The position numbers and the translations under genes are program-made. From JAPLKX01 sp035530195 (GTDB lineage: Bacteria > Hydrogenedentota > Hydrogenedentia > Hydrogenedentales > SLHB01), in assembly GCA_035530195.1 (NCBI GenBank), contig DATKVG010000101.1, positions 1 through 11,918 on the forward strand: 11,918 nucleotides of DNA, given 5' to 3'. The notes below the pieces were generated by a model. That model was not told the origin of the DNA. It searched no databases and saw only the letters and a list, made by a program, of their open reading frames with translations. Shown here in pieces: positions 6,016 to 11,918 of this stretch. Within the stretch, counting starts at the first letter, position 1. The number at the start of each line of letters is the position of its first letter.

Positions 6016-8595
6016 TCAGCTTCGCGCAGCCAGTACGAGAACGCGTCCGCCCGCGGTGGGCACGGCGATTTCGCTTCTACCGTCGCCATCCAGGTCGGCG
6101 GCGATAGGCGCCCCGGACCCCGCCGGCAGGCCGTACCGCCACAGAACGCGCGCGGCGCCGTTGTTGTCTGCGAGCGCGTACAACGCCCCGTGGCTCGTCC
6201 CAAAGACAAACTCCTGGCGGCCATCGCCGTCGATGTCGCAAGCGATCGTATCCGAGCAGGTTGCTTCGATGGGCAAGTTCCAGCGGAGATTGCCGGTTCC
6301 GACGTCAACACAGGCAAACTGGCCGTTCTGTCGGCCAAACCCCATCAACCATTGGCCGCCGCCCGCGTTGAGGAAGCCCTCGCAGGCGGAGCGGTTCTCG
6401 CCGGGCGGCGGAAGTTTGTACCACATCGGCTCGGCGCGCAACGTCATCGCAGCCTGAAAATAATGGCCGTCCACCAGACAAACAAGCGGGTCTTTGCCTT
6501 CGCCTTGCAGGAGGGCCGGAAACGTATACAGTCCCTGGCTCGGCTGCTTGAAAATCTCCGGCGGATACAGCGGCCCCGCCAGAAACTTCCCATCCATTCC
6601 GGAAGCCACGCAAAAGTAGTCGGGGTTGGTGAAGACGAGGTCTTCGCAGCCATCGGCGTCGTAGTCGAAAACGGATGCCAGATTGACGCTCGGCCCCCAA
6701 TATCTCTCCGAATCTCCTATCTGGCCGCGCTCCCAAACCGGCGTCCCCGTCAACCCATCCAGCACAAGGCTGCGCACCAGCGGCGTGCCAGCCCAAACGT
6801 ACAGGTCCGGCGTTGTCTTCCCGGTAAACCGGCCCGTGCGTACGTAGGCCACGCGCGGCTGCGGCAACCCCGTCCGCTCTGGTGGCGGCAGTTGCGCCCG
6901 CCACAGCGCGGCGTTTTCCAACCCCGGCGTCCGCACCTCGACAACCGGCGTGTGCTCGGGGGCGACGTCGGCCAGCGCGATGTCCGTCTTGCCATCGCCG
7001 TTGAAGTCGGCAAATACCGGCGCGCAACTCGATACGTACTCGCCGACAACATTCAACGCGCCACGTTCCAGCCGCAGCACTTTGACAGCCGGCTCCTGGT
7101 ACAGGACCAGTTCGTTCCGGCCGTCCGAATCGGCATCGGCCGCCAGCAAAACGGGAAACGGCGGACCCACAACGGCCGGCACGGCGGAGAAATCGACAGA
7201 AACCGGCTTCTCGGGCTTTTCCCACGGCGCCAGCACGGGCTCGGCGCCGGCCAATTCGAGCGTAAAAGTTTGCCCGTCGCGTTCAATGCGCGCCACTTGC
7301 GGCGCGTCAGGGGCGCGGACTTTTTTCTTCGGGTCGACCGCCTTGGATCTTGCGTCTTCCCAGAGCGTCGTCAGTACCCCGTCTTGCACCCCCAGCAGGA
7401 CCGCCCCGTCGCATGCGGCGCGCGTGGCGTCTCGGGAAGAGTTACAGAGGATCTCGGCGGCCCCGTCGCCGTTCGCGTCGATGCTGCTGACGGCGAACAC
7501 ACCCGGCTTGCGGTACTTCAAGTCGCCGCTGACCGCGTCATAAATGCGCAGCAGCCACGCGGACTCGTTTTCGGAGTTGAACATCGAGAGCACTATCTCG
7601 AGCTTCCCGTCGCCGTCAACGTCGGCCGCCGGCGGTTCCGCCCACACCGTGGCGACCTTGCCCGTCGTGACGCTTTCCGGCCAGCCGTAGTGCCAGGCCG
7701 GCTCCAACTGGCCGCCCTTGTTGAGCAGGACCTCGTGATGCTGCGCGAACGTGGCGATACACAAGAAGTCTTCCCGGTCGTCGCCGTCAAGGTCGGTGAA
7801 CTGGACCAGCCCGTAACTGCGGACGTTCGCCGGGCTGACGTCCCACTTCACGAATTGCTCGACCTGCCCCGTTTCCGCATCGAGTATCCACATCCGGCTG
7901 TGCGTCTCGACGACGATCTCTTTCACGCCGTCGCCCTCGAGGTCGGTTTGCAGCAGCGACGGGAAACAGGTGTACTCGCTGAAGTCGTAGCGCCACCGTT
8001 GCGTCGGCGGCTGGCCAGGCGCGGCAAATTCGAACAACGCGATGTACCCGTTTTGCGGGTCCGGCGGGTAGGCGTGCATCATCACGACGATCTGTTTCGA
8101 GGCGCCTGCCTTCGGCGGCAGATAATTGCCCGCAAACAAATACCACGCGTACGACATCGGTTCCACGTCGTACCGCCAAAGGAGCCGGCCATCAGCCAGT
8201 GAAACCAGCACCGCCGCACCGTATGGCTCCGTCGGCCGCCCCGCCGACAGCAACACCTCGATGGCGCTGTCCCCGTCCAAATCTTCGGTGGCCGTGATAG
8301 CGGTGAAATTGATGCCCGGCGGGTGGCTCGACCAGTTCAGCGTACCGTCCGGCGCATAGCACTGCAGCGCCCCCGCTACGATGCACAGCCCAAGGGCATC
8401 GCCCGCGGGAAGATTGACCGGCGTAACTGCGGGAACGCTTCGGCCAAGATCGAACGAGGCCAGCACCGTCGGCGGCTCTTTTATGGCCCCGCTGAGCGGC
8501 TGAATGCCTGTCAGGCAGGCATTATGCCGCGGCTCCGGCCAGTCCCCCGGCGCCGAAAACAGCGCAAGAACCATGAAACAGAAAAATGTAACCAT
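6016..8595 (-). CDS. Secreted FG-GAP/VCBS repeat protein with about ten calcium-loop motifs
   Basis: The 859-residue product starts with a signal peptide (MVTFFCFMVLALFSA). It carries about ten DxDxDG-type loops at residues near 105, 218, 268, 325, 373, 487, 530, 644, 787 and 834, for example DLEGDG, DVDGDG, DANGDG, DFNGDG and DIDGDG, each usually followed by E or D. These are the calcium sites of FG-GAP/VCBS blades, which build beta-propellers of the integrin-alpha type. PQQ-like segments such as DGRLLWRYD and TGNLRWNLP also occur. An extracellular or periplasmic binding role is likely; no enzyme motif is visible. I chose the ATG at 8595 because the signal peptide starts there and the extra 26 codons upstream run through a tandem repeat. 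No Shine-Dalgarno sequence precedes it, and a -10 box lies six bases upstream. Confidence 0.85.
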   Translation of the reverse strand: MVTFFCFMVLALFSAPGDWPEPRHNACLTGIQPLSGAIKEPPTVLASFDLGRSVPAVTPVNLPAGDALGLCIVAGALQCYAPDGTLNWSSHPPGINFTAITATEDLDGDSAIEVLLSAGRPTEPYGAAVLVSLADGRLLWRYDVEPMSYAWYLFAGNYLPPKAGASKQIVVMMHAYPPDPQNGYIALFEFAAPGQPPTQRWRYDFSEYTCFPSLLQTDLEGDGVKEIVVETHSRMWILDAETGQVEQFVKWDVSPANVRSYGLVQFTDLDGDDREDFLCIATFAQHHEVLLNKGGQLEPAWHYGWPESVTTGKVATVWAEPPAADVDGDGKLEIVLSMFNSENESAWLLRIYDAVSGDLKYRKPGVFAVSSIDANGDGAAEILCNSSRDATRAACDGAVLLGVQDGVLTTLWEDARSKAVDPKKKVRAPDAPQVARIERDGQTFTLELAGAEPVLAPWEKPEKPVSVDFSAVPAVVGPPFPVLLAADADSDGRNELVLYQEPAVKVLRLERGALNVVGEYVSSCAPVFADFNGDGKTDIALADVAPEHTPVVEVRTPGLENAALWRAQLPPPERTGLPQPRVAYVRTGRFTGKTTPDLYVWAGTPLVRSLVLDGLTGTPVWERGQIGDSERYWGPSVNLASVFDYDADGCEDLVFTNPDYFCVASGMDGKFLAGPLYPPEIFKQPSQGLYTFPALLQGEGKDPLVCLVDGHYFQAAMTLRAEPMWYKLPPPGENRSACEGFLNAGGGQWLMGFGRQNGQFACVDVGTGNLRWNLPIEATCSDTIACDIDGDGRQEFVFGTSHGALYALADNNGAARVLWRYGLPAGSGAPIAADLDGDGRSEIAVPTAGGRVLVLAARS

Positions 8596-8601
8596 TCGCG
8601 C

Positions 8602-8630
8602 ATGATACGGCACTCGTGTTTGGCAACCAA
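8602..8630 (-). promoter_or_regulatory. Possible leaderless promoter of the FG-GAP gene
   Basis: On the minus strand TTGGTT (8625-8630), a 17-base spacer and TATCAT (8602-8607) are followed by six bases and then the ATG at 8595. The expected transcription start coincides with the A of the start codon. Confidence 0.45.
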
Positions 8631-8665
8631 ACTCCGCACTCGGAACTTCGCACTTCGCACTCACA
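8631..8665. repeat. 7-bp tandem repeat, five units
   Basis: Five degenerate units read ACTCCGC, ACTCGGA, ACTTCGC, ACTTCGC, ACTCACA on the plus strand. A GTTTGG-CAA-CCAAAC palindrome (8618-8632) abuts and slightly overlaps it. The array sits in the 116-base divergent gap between the FG-GAP gene and scpA, between their -35 boxes. Frames that read through it give the artefactual peptides of the SELRTSH type. Confidence 0.85.
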
Positions 8666-8675
8666 AACCCCATGT

Positions 8676-8705
8676 TTGCCTTTACCGTCTCCGGCGCGAT
8701 ACCAT
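8676..8705 (+). promoter_or_regulatory. Possible leaderless promoter of scpA
   Basis: TTGCCT (8676-8681), an 18-base spacer and TACCAT (8700-8705) are followed by six bases and the scpA ATG at 8712. No Shine-Dalgarno sequence is visible before the ATG. Confidence 0.4.
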
Positions 8706-8711
8706 CCCGTC

Positions 8712-9539
8712 ATGGCAGAGAATGAAAAAACAGGGCCGGGGCCGGGTGACAGCGAGGCCCCGTTTATCGTCGATGAAGCAACAGACGACGTGCTCCGGCT
8801 TCACCTCGAGAATTTCGAGGGCCCCTTTGAAGTTTTGCTGTACCTGATCAAGGCGCAGGAAATCGACATCTTCGACATCCCCATCAACAAGATCACCGAC
8901 CAGTACCTGCGTTTCCTCGACTTGATGCGCGAGGAAGACCTTGATGTGGTGGGCGATTTCATCGTCATGGCCGCTACGCTCATCCAGATTAAGTCCAAGA
9001 TGCTGCTGCCCGCCGAACTCGACAGCGACGACGAGGAAATGGAGGAGGAAGACCCGCGGCTCGAGTTGGTCGAGAAGCTGCTCGAGTATCGGAAGTACCG
9101 CGACGTGACGGAGCGGCTTCAACGGCTCGAAGAAATCCGCGCCAACTGGTTCGCCCGGACGGTCAAGGCCGAGGTCGAGCACGTCGAGGAAGAGGAAGAG
9201 ATCGTAGACCTGAGCGTGTACGACCTGATCCAGGCGTTCCGCGGCGTGCTGCGGTATTTCAGCGATGGATTGACTCATACCGTCGTGGGCGAAGGTGCAT
9301 CCATTGACGAAAAAATCACCTACATCGAGGATCAGCTCGCGCTGCACGGGTCGGTAGCGTGGGTGGACCTGTTCAAATCGTGCCGGACACGCATGGAACT
9401 GGTTTGCTGTTTCCTGGCGCTCCTCGAGTTGTGCCGGATGGGCAAAATCAGGGCTCACCAGCAGCGCACGTTCGGCGATATCAGGGTGTTCCCGGCCGGA
9501 GCGGAGCCTGCCAGCGATGTGGCCTCTGCGCAGGCGTAA
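8712..9539 (+). CDS. scpA: Segregation and condensation protein A (ScpA, kleisin)
   Basis: ScpA is the kleisin subunit that bridges SMC heads and, with ScpB, forms the bacterial condensin for chromosome segregation. The 275-residue product has the family N-terminal signature FEGPFEVLLYLIKAQEIDI (35-53) followed by DIPINKITDQY. A middle section rich in acidic residues (about 105-120 and 150-165) follows, then a C-terminal winged-helix region (about 195-262) with ELCRMGKIRAHQQRTFGDI, which contacts the SMC cap side. Length is normal for the family. I start at 8712 because the upstream part of the frame runs through the tandem repeat and homology begins near residue 27. The gene overlaps the next one by 23 bases; scpB, its usual neighbour, is not adjacent. 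Confidence 0.93.
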   Translation: MAENEKTGPGPGDSEAPFIVDEATDDVLRLHLENFEGPFEVLLYLIKAQEIDIFDIPINKITDQYLRFLDLMREEDLDVVGDFIVMAATLIQIKSKMLLPAELDSDDEEMEEEDPRLELVEKLLEYRKYRDVTERLQRLEEIRANWFARTVKAEVEHVEEEEEIVDLSVYDLIQAFRGVLRYFSDGLTHTVVGEGASIDEKITYIEDQLALHGSVAWVDLFKSCRTRMELVCCFLALLELCRMGKIRAHQQRTFGDIRVFPAGAEPASDVASAQA

Positions 9540-9891
9540 ACCACTCGGGCCGGCAGGTGAAGACCTGGCGGCGAAGGCGCTGCAGCGCGCCGGCTACACC
9601 ATCCTCGAACGCAACGTCCGACTGGGCAAATACGAAATCGACATCATCGCACGCGACGGCGACACCACCGCCTTCATCGAGGTAAAGACGCGCCGCGACG
9701 ACTCCGTCGTGCCGCCCGAGGACTGTGTCGGCGGCGTCAAGCGTCAGCATATCCGCAAAGCCGCCCGGCTCTACATCAGCCGGCACGACGAGCCGGAGAT
9801 GTACTACCGCTTCGACATCGTTTCCGTGGTGACCCCCGAATCCGGCAAACCCGAGATTACCATCCACCGCGACGCATTCAGGGCCGAGTAA
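9517..9891 (+). CDS. YraN/UPF0102 family protein (PD-(D/E)xK nuclease fold)
   Basis: The 124-residue product matches the UPF0102/YraN family: GEDLAAKALQRAGYTILERN near the N-terminus, then GKYEIDIIARDGD and FIEVKTRR, ending with YYRFDIVSV. The Glu40/Asp42 pair and Glu55-x-Lys57 form the PD-(D/E)xK-type core found in many nucleases. The family is usually small, cytoplasmic and of unproven function; nuclease activity on DNA ends or mobile DNA has been suggested but is not settled. The ATG at 9517 lies inside the 3' end of scpA in another frame, with GGAG ten bases upstream, so translational coupling is likely. A REP-like hairpin follows its stop by about 20 bases. Confidence 0.9.
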   Translation: MWPLRRRKPLGPAGEDLAAKALQRAGYTILERNVRLGKYEIDIIARDGDTTAFIEVKTRRDDSVVPPEDCVGGVKRQHIRKAARLYISRHDEPEMYYRFDIVSVVTPESGKPEITIHRDAFRAE

Positions 9892-9910
9892 GCCATTTGG
9901 AGCCCTGAAC

Positions 9911-9981
9911 GCGAAAAGCAGGAACAGCAGGGACAGACACGATTTCAAACTGCCGAAATCGAGTCAGTCCCTGTTTTTCGC
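9911..9981. repeat. REP-like imperfect palindrome, also a likely bidirectional terminator
   Basis: CAGGGAC (9928-9934), GAC (9936-9938) and CGATTTC (9940-9946) pair with GAAATCG (9955-9961), GTC (9963-9965) and GTCCCTG (9967-9973), separated by two A-A mismatches, around an eight-base loop. That gives 17 pairs. TTTTT follows. An outer pair, GCGAAAA (9911-9917) with TTTTCGC (9975-9981), encloses an unpaired ten-base segment. The core GGGACAGACACGATTTC resembles palindromic elements dispersed in many genomes near RAYT-type transposases; that resemblance is from memory. It lies between convergent yraN-like and trxB genes. Confidence 0.75.
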
Positions 9982-10931
9982 TAAATCAGACCCTCGGCCT
10001 CGAGCCAGCGGATGCAATCCAGCGCCGCCATGCAGCCCGATCCGGCCGCCGTGACGGCCTGCCGGTACGTTCGGTCCTGGACGTCGCCGGCGGCAAACAC
10101 GCCGGGCACATTGGTGCGCGTGCTGTTGGGCTTGGTGAGGATATACCCTTCCTTGTCGGTGTCGATAGCGCCGGCGAACAACTCTGAGTTCGGCTTGTGC
10201 CCGATCGCCATGAAACAGCCTGTCACCGCAATCTCGCGCTTTTTCCCCGTCACCACGTCCGTCAGCCGCACCCCCGTGACGCCGTCCGTGTCGTTGCCGA
10301 GAATTTCGTCCACCACTGAGTTCCACTCGACCACGATCTTCTCGTGTTTCATCACGCGGTTGGCCATGAATCGGCTCGCGCGGAAGGCGTCCCGGCGGTG
10401 CACGACGTGGATTTTGCTGGCAAACCCGGCCAGGAACAAAGCCTCCTCCATGGCCGTATCTCCGCCGCCCACCACCGCCAGCGGCTTGTTGCGGAACCGG
10501 GGCAACGCCCCGTCGCACGTGGCGCACGCGGATACCCCGTGGTTGAAATATTTCCGTTCCGATTCCAGCCCCAGGTACCTGGCGGCCGCGCCCGTTGCGA
10601 TGATGATGCTCTTCGCTTGCATCACATCCGTGCCCGCGTGGACCACAAACGGCCTGCTGGAGAAATCGGCGCCCGTCGCCGTCCGGTACAGGAACCGCGT
10701 GCCGAACCGGCCCGCCTGTTTTCTCAGCAGGTCCATCAGGTCCGGGCCCGTTATGCCTTCGGGGAAACCGGGGAAGTTTTCGATTTCGGTAGTAGTCATC
10801 AACTGCCCGCCGGGCAGGATCTCCTGGCTTGGTTCGCCCTCGAGCATCAGCGGCTGCAAGCTGGCGCGCGCCGTATAAAGGGCCGCCGTGTAGCTCGCCG
10901 GACCCGAACCGATAATAATGACGTTATCCAT
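9981..10931 (-). CDS. trxB: Thioredoxin reductase
   Basis: TrxB transfers electrons from NADPH through FAD and a redox disulfide to thioredoxin in the cytoplasm. The 316-residue product has the FAD dinucleotide fold GSGPASYTAALYTAR (8-22), the redox motif CATC (Cys136-Cys139) in SACATCDG, the NADPH fold GGGDTAMEEA (155-164), the NADPH-specific HRRDAFRAS (178-186), and the C-terminal FAD site FAAGDVQDRTYRQAVTAAGSG. Length and all catalytic features are canonical. The ATG at 10931 is preceded by AGGAG with about 13 bases spacing. A TATAAT box upstream drives it divergently from the tRNA cluster. No thioredoxin gene is adjacent. The stop codon touches the outer arm of the REP-like palindrome. 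Confidence 0.96.
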   Translation of the reverse strand: MDNVIIIGSGPASYTAALYTARASLQPLMLEGEPSQEILPGGQLMTTTEIENFPGFPEGITGPDLMDLLRKQAGRFGTRFLYRTATGADFSSRPFVVHAGTDVMQAKSIIIATGAAARYLGLESERKYFNHGVSACATCDGALPRFRNKPLAVVGGGDTAMEEALFLAGFASKIHVVHRRDAFRASRFMANRVMKHEKIVVEWNSVVDEILGNDTDGVTGVRLTDVVTGKKREIAVTGCFMAIGHKPNSELFAGAIDTDKEGYILTKPNSTRTNVPGVFAAGDVQDRTYRQAVTAAGSGCMAALDCIRWLEAEGLI

Positions 10932-10966
10932 GCTGCGTGTAACTCTCCTGCGGGGTGTATCTTGCG

Positions 10967-10995
10967 ATTATACGCGCCACGTTGATGAGACACAA
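10967..10995 (-). promoter_or_regulatory. Likely trxB promoter
   Basis: On the minus strand TTGTGT (10990-10995), a 17-base spacer and a perfect TATAAT (10967-10972) lie about 36 bases before the trxB ATG. Confidence 0.6.
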
Positions 10996-11154
10996 AAGAA
11001 CCGATGGGCGGCAGGCCAGGCCCGTTGTTCAGACGGTGCCAACGGTTTCATAAACCGGCGCATTTATGGTATTATCTACCGAGTGTCTGCCGCAGCCGGT
11101 TTTCCGGCCGTTCAGGGCGCTCCCATGGACCCGGTTTGGCCGCATGTGGCTGAC

Positions 11155-11184
11155 TTGACTTCGTTTCCCGCTGTTTGGTATTTT
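11155..11184 (+). promoter_or_regulatory. Promoter of the tRNA-tuf operon
   Basis: TTGACT (11155-11160), an 18-base spacer and TATTTT (11179-11184) form a good sigma70-like promoter about 90 bases before the first tRNA. A weaker -10-like TATTAT at 11070-11075, next to a CGGTTT-CAT-AAACCG hairpin (11043-11057), might be a second start. Nothing else is visible between the trxB promoter and this site. Confidence 0.55.
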
Positions 11185-11206
11185 ACTTGTCTTGCCGCCT
11201 GTTGGT

Positions 11207-11259
11207 CCCCGCGGACGGGGCGGCCCGCGAGCGGCCGCACGCCGCACGCGCCGCGTGCG
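11207..11259 (+). other. GC-rich structured leader ahead of the tRNA cluster
   Basis: Three inverted repeats follow one another: CCCCG/CGGGG with loop CGGA (11207-11220), GCGGCC/GGCCGC with a seven-base loop (11220-11238), and the 17-base palindrome CGCACGCG-C-CGCGTGCG (11243-11259). The last ends 14 bases before tRNA-Thr. The role is unknown; leader processing, transcriptional pausing or protein binding are possibilities. Confidence 0.5.
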
Positions 11260-11273
11260 AAGCACACGCCGAT

Positions 11274-11349
11274 GCTGGCGTAGCTCAGCAGGTAGAGCAA
11301 CGGATTTGTAATCCGTAGGTCGGGGGTTCGATTCCCTTCGCCAGCTCCA
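11274..11349 (+). tRNA. tRNA-Thr (anticodon TGT)
   Basis: A complete 76-base cloverleaf: acceptor GCTGGCG/CGCCAGC, D stem GCTC/GAGC, anticodon stem ACGGA/TCCGT with loop TTTGTAA, anticodon TGT at 11307-11309, and T arm with TTCGATT. CCA is encoded. It reads ACA-type Thr codons. Confidence 0.97.
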
Positions 11350-11385
11350 GGTTATCATAAAGCTTTTATTAGAATAGTTTTGCGT

Positions 11386-11471
11386 GGTGAGATGCCCGAG
11401 TGGTTAAAGGGAACGGGCTGTAAACCCGTCGGCAGCAGCCTACGAAGGTTCGAATCCTTCTCTCACCACCA
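11386..11471 (+). tRNA. tRNA-Tyr (anticodon GTA)
   Basis: A complete 86-base class II tRNA with a long variable arm. Acceptor GGTGAGA pairs with TCTCACC; the anticodon loop is CTGTAAA with GTA at 11420-11422; the T loop is TTCGAAT. ACCA is encoded at the 3' end. The spacer before it (11350-11385) is AT-rich and otherwise featureless. Confidence 0.97.
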
Positions 11472-11530
11472 TTAGACATAGTGGATGTTTGGGGCGGCCG
11501 GTACGCGCCTGTCACTTGGACTCCAGGTGA

Positions 11531-11607
11531 GCGGGAATAGCTCAGTTGGCTAGAGCGTCAGCCTTCCAAGCTGAGGGTCGCGGGTTCGAATCCCGTTTCC
11601 CGCTCCA
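11531..11607 (+). tRNA. tRNA-Gly (anticodon TCC)
   Basis: A complete 77-base cloverleaf: acceptor GCGGGAA/TTCCCGC, D stem GCTC/GAGC, anticodon stem TCAGC/GCTGA with loop CTTCCAA, anticodon TCC at 11565-11567, T loop TTCGAAT and encoded CCA. Confidence 0.97.
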
Positions 11608-11623
11608 TACTATTGTAATGTGG

Positions 11624-11699
<76 letters not shown>

Positions 11700-11778
11700 T
11701 TTTAATCAGCCCTTAAAGATCGTTGCGGGGTATGGCGCCCCAGCCGTCGCGCGCGCGCGCAAGGAGGTTTTTGAGAAT

Positions 11779-11918
11779 ATGGCCAAGGCAAAGTTTGAGC
11801 GAACCAAGCCGCACGTCAACGTGGGCACCATCGGCCACGTCGACCACGGCAAAACCACGTTAACCAGCGCGATCACCAAGATTCTGGCCAGAAAACAACT
11901 GGCCGAGGTCATGGAATT
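11779..11918 (+). CDS. tuf: Elongation factor Tu, N-terminal part (runs off the window)
   Basis: EF-Tu is the GTPase that brings aminoacyl-tRNA to the ribosome. The visible 46 residues start MAKAKFERTKPHVNVGTIGH and contain the G1 P-loop GHVDHGKTTLT (residues 19-29), with the family's canonical N-terminus. The ATG follows AAGGAGG (11761-11767) by 11 bases. A run of alternating C and G (11748-11760) touches the Shine-Dalgarno sequence. The gene follows four tRNAs with no promoter or terminator seen between, as in the E. coli tufB operon, so it is probably co-transcribed with them and released by tRNA processing. The gene is cut by the window edge. Confidence 0.96.
   Translation, partial: MAKAKFERTKPHVNVGTIGHVDHGKTTLTSAITKILARKQLAEVME

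Noticed and set aside
5998..8202. 734-codon plus-strand frame opposite the FG-GAP gene
   Set aside because: It is the antisense shadow of a clear secreted FG-GAP gene; its Arg/Val-rich composition lacks domains and comes from high-GC codon bias.
2677..8665. CRISPR array suggested by repeats at 2677-2716 and 8631-8665
   Set aside because: The units are 7 and 10 bases with no spacers and there are no cas genes.
8596..8673. 26-codon N-terminal extension of the FG-GAP protein to an ATG at 8673
   Set aside because: The extension encodes repeat-derived sequence (7-bp array) ahead of an intact signal peptide, although an AAAGG is present before that ATG.
11029..11358. 109-codon minus-strand frame including RRESNPRPTDYKSVALPAEL
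   Set aside because: This peptide is the well-known false translation of the antisense strand of a tRNA gene; the frame runs across tRNA-Thr(TGT).

Overview
The window is a high-GC stretch of a bacterial chromosome with ordinary bacterial expression signals (Shine-Dalgarno sequences, sigma70-like promoters, Rho-independent terminators). It mixes core genes (nikR, rlmB, csp, scpA, yraN-like, trxB, a tRNA cluster and tuf) with lineage-specific secreted proteins (an FG-GAP/VCBS protein, a predicted beta/alpha-barrel plus jelly-roll protein, a GH43-like five-bladed propeller). Together with short degenerate tandem repeats in the gene gaps, this resembles uncultured lineages near Planctomycetota or Candidatus Hydrogenedentota. 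That placement is inference, not proof.

Layout. Positions 1-124 hold the last 40 codons of an unidentified protein, followed by a terminator hairpin. A gene-free spacer leads to nikR (minus strand, 463-879). nikR is divergent from a small zinc-finger membrane protein (1024-1383) whose stop codon lies inside its own terminator. Next on the plus strand come a membrane-anchored TPR-like protein, rlmB, a four-unit 10-bp tandem repeat and a GH43-like protein. A clear terminator separates that gene from a convergent secreted 573-residue protein (minus strand, 3803-5524). The cold-shock gene csp (minus, 5642-5845) has its own promoter, long leader and a UUCG-capped terminator. A large FG-GAP protein (minus, 6016-8595) is divergent from scpA (plus, 8712-9539). 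Both genes lack a Shine-Dalgarno sequence and both have a -10 box six bases before the ATG, so both may be leaderless. A five-unit 7-bp tandem repeat lies between their -35 boxes. scpA overlaps a yraN-like nuclease-fold gene. A REP-like imperfect palindrome fills the gap to convergent trxB.

The right end carries tRNA-Thr(TGT), tRNA-Tyr(GTA), tRNA-Gly(TCC), tRNA-Thr(GGT) and then the start of tuf. This is the same order and the same anticodons as the thrU-tyrU-glyT-thrT-tufB operon of E. coli. A promoter and three GC-rich hairpins precede the first tRNA.

I see no CRISPR array, integrase, transposase gene, toxin-antitoxin pair or defence cluster, and no convincing undescribed multi-gene system. 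The items most worth a second look are the pair of apparently leaderless divergent promoters around a tandem repeat, the REP-like palindrome, the two tandem repeat families, the orphan nikR, and the uncharacterised secreted and membrane proteins.
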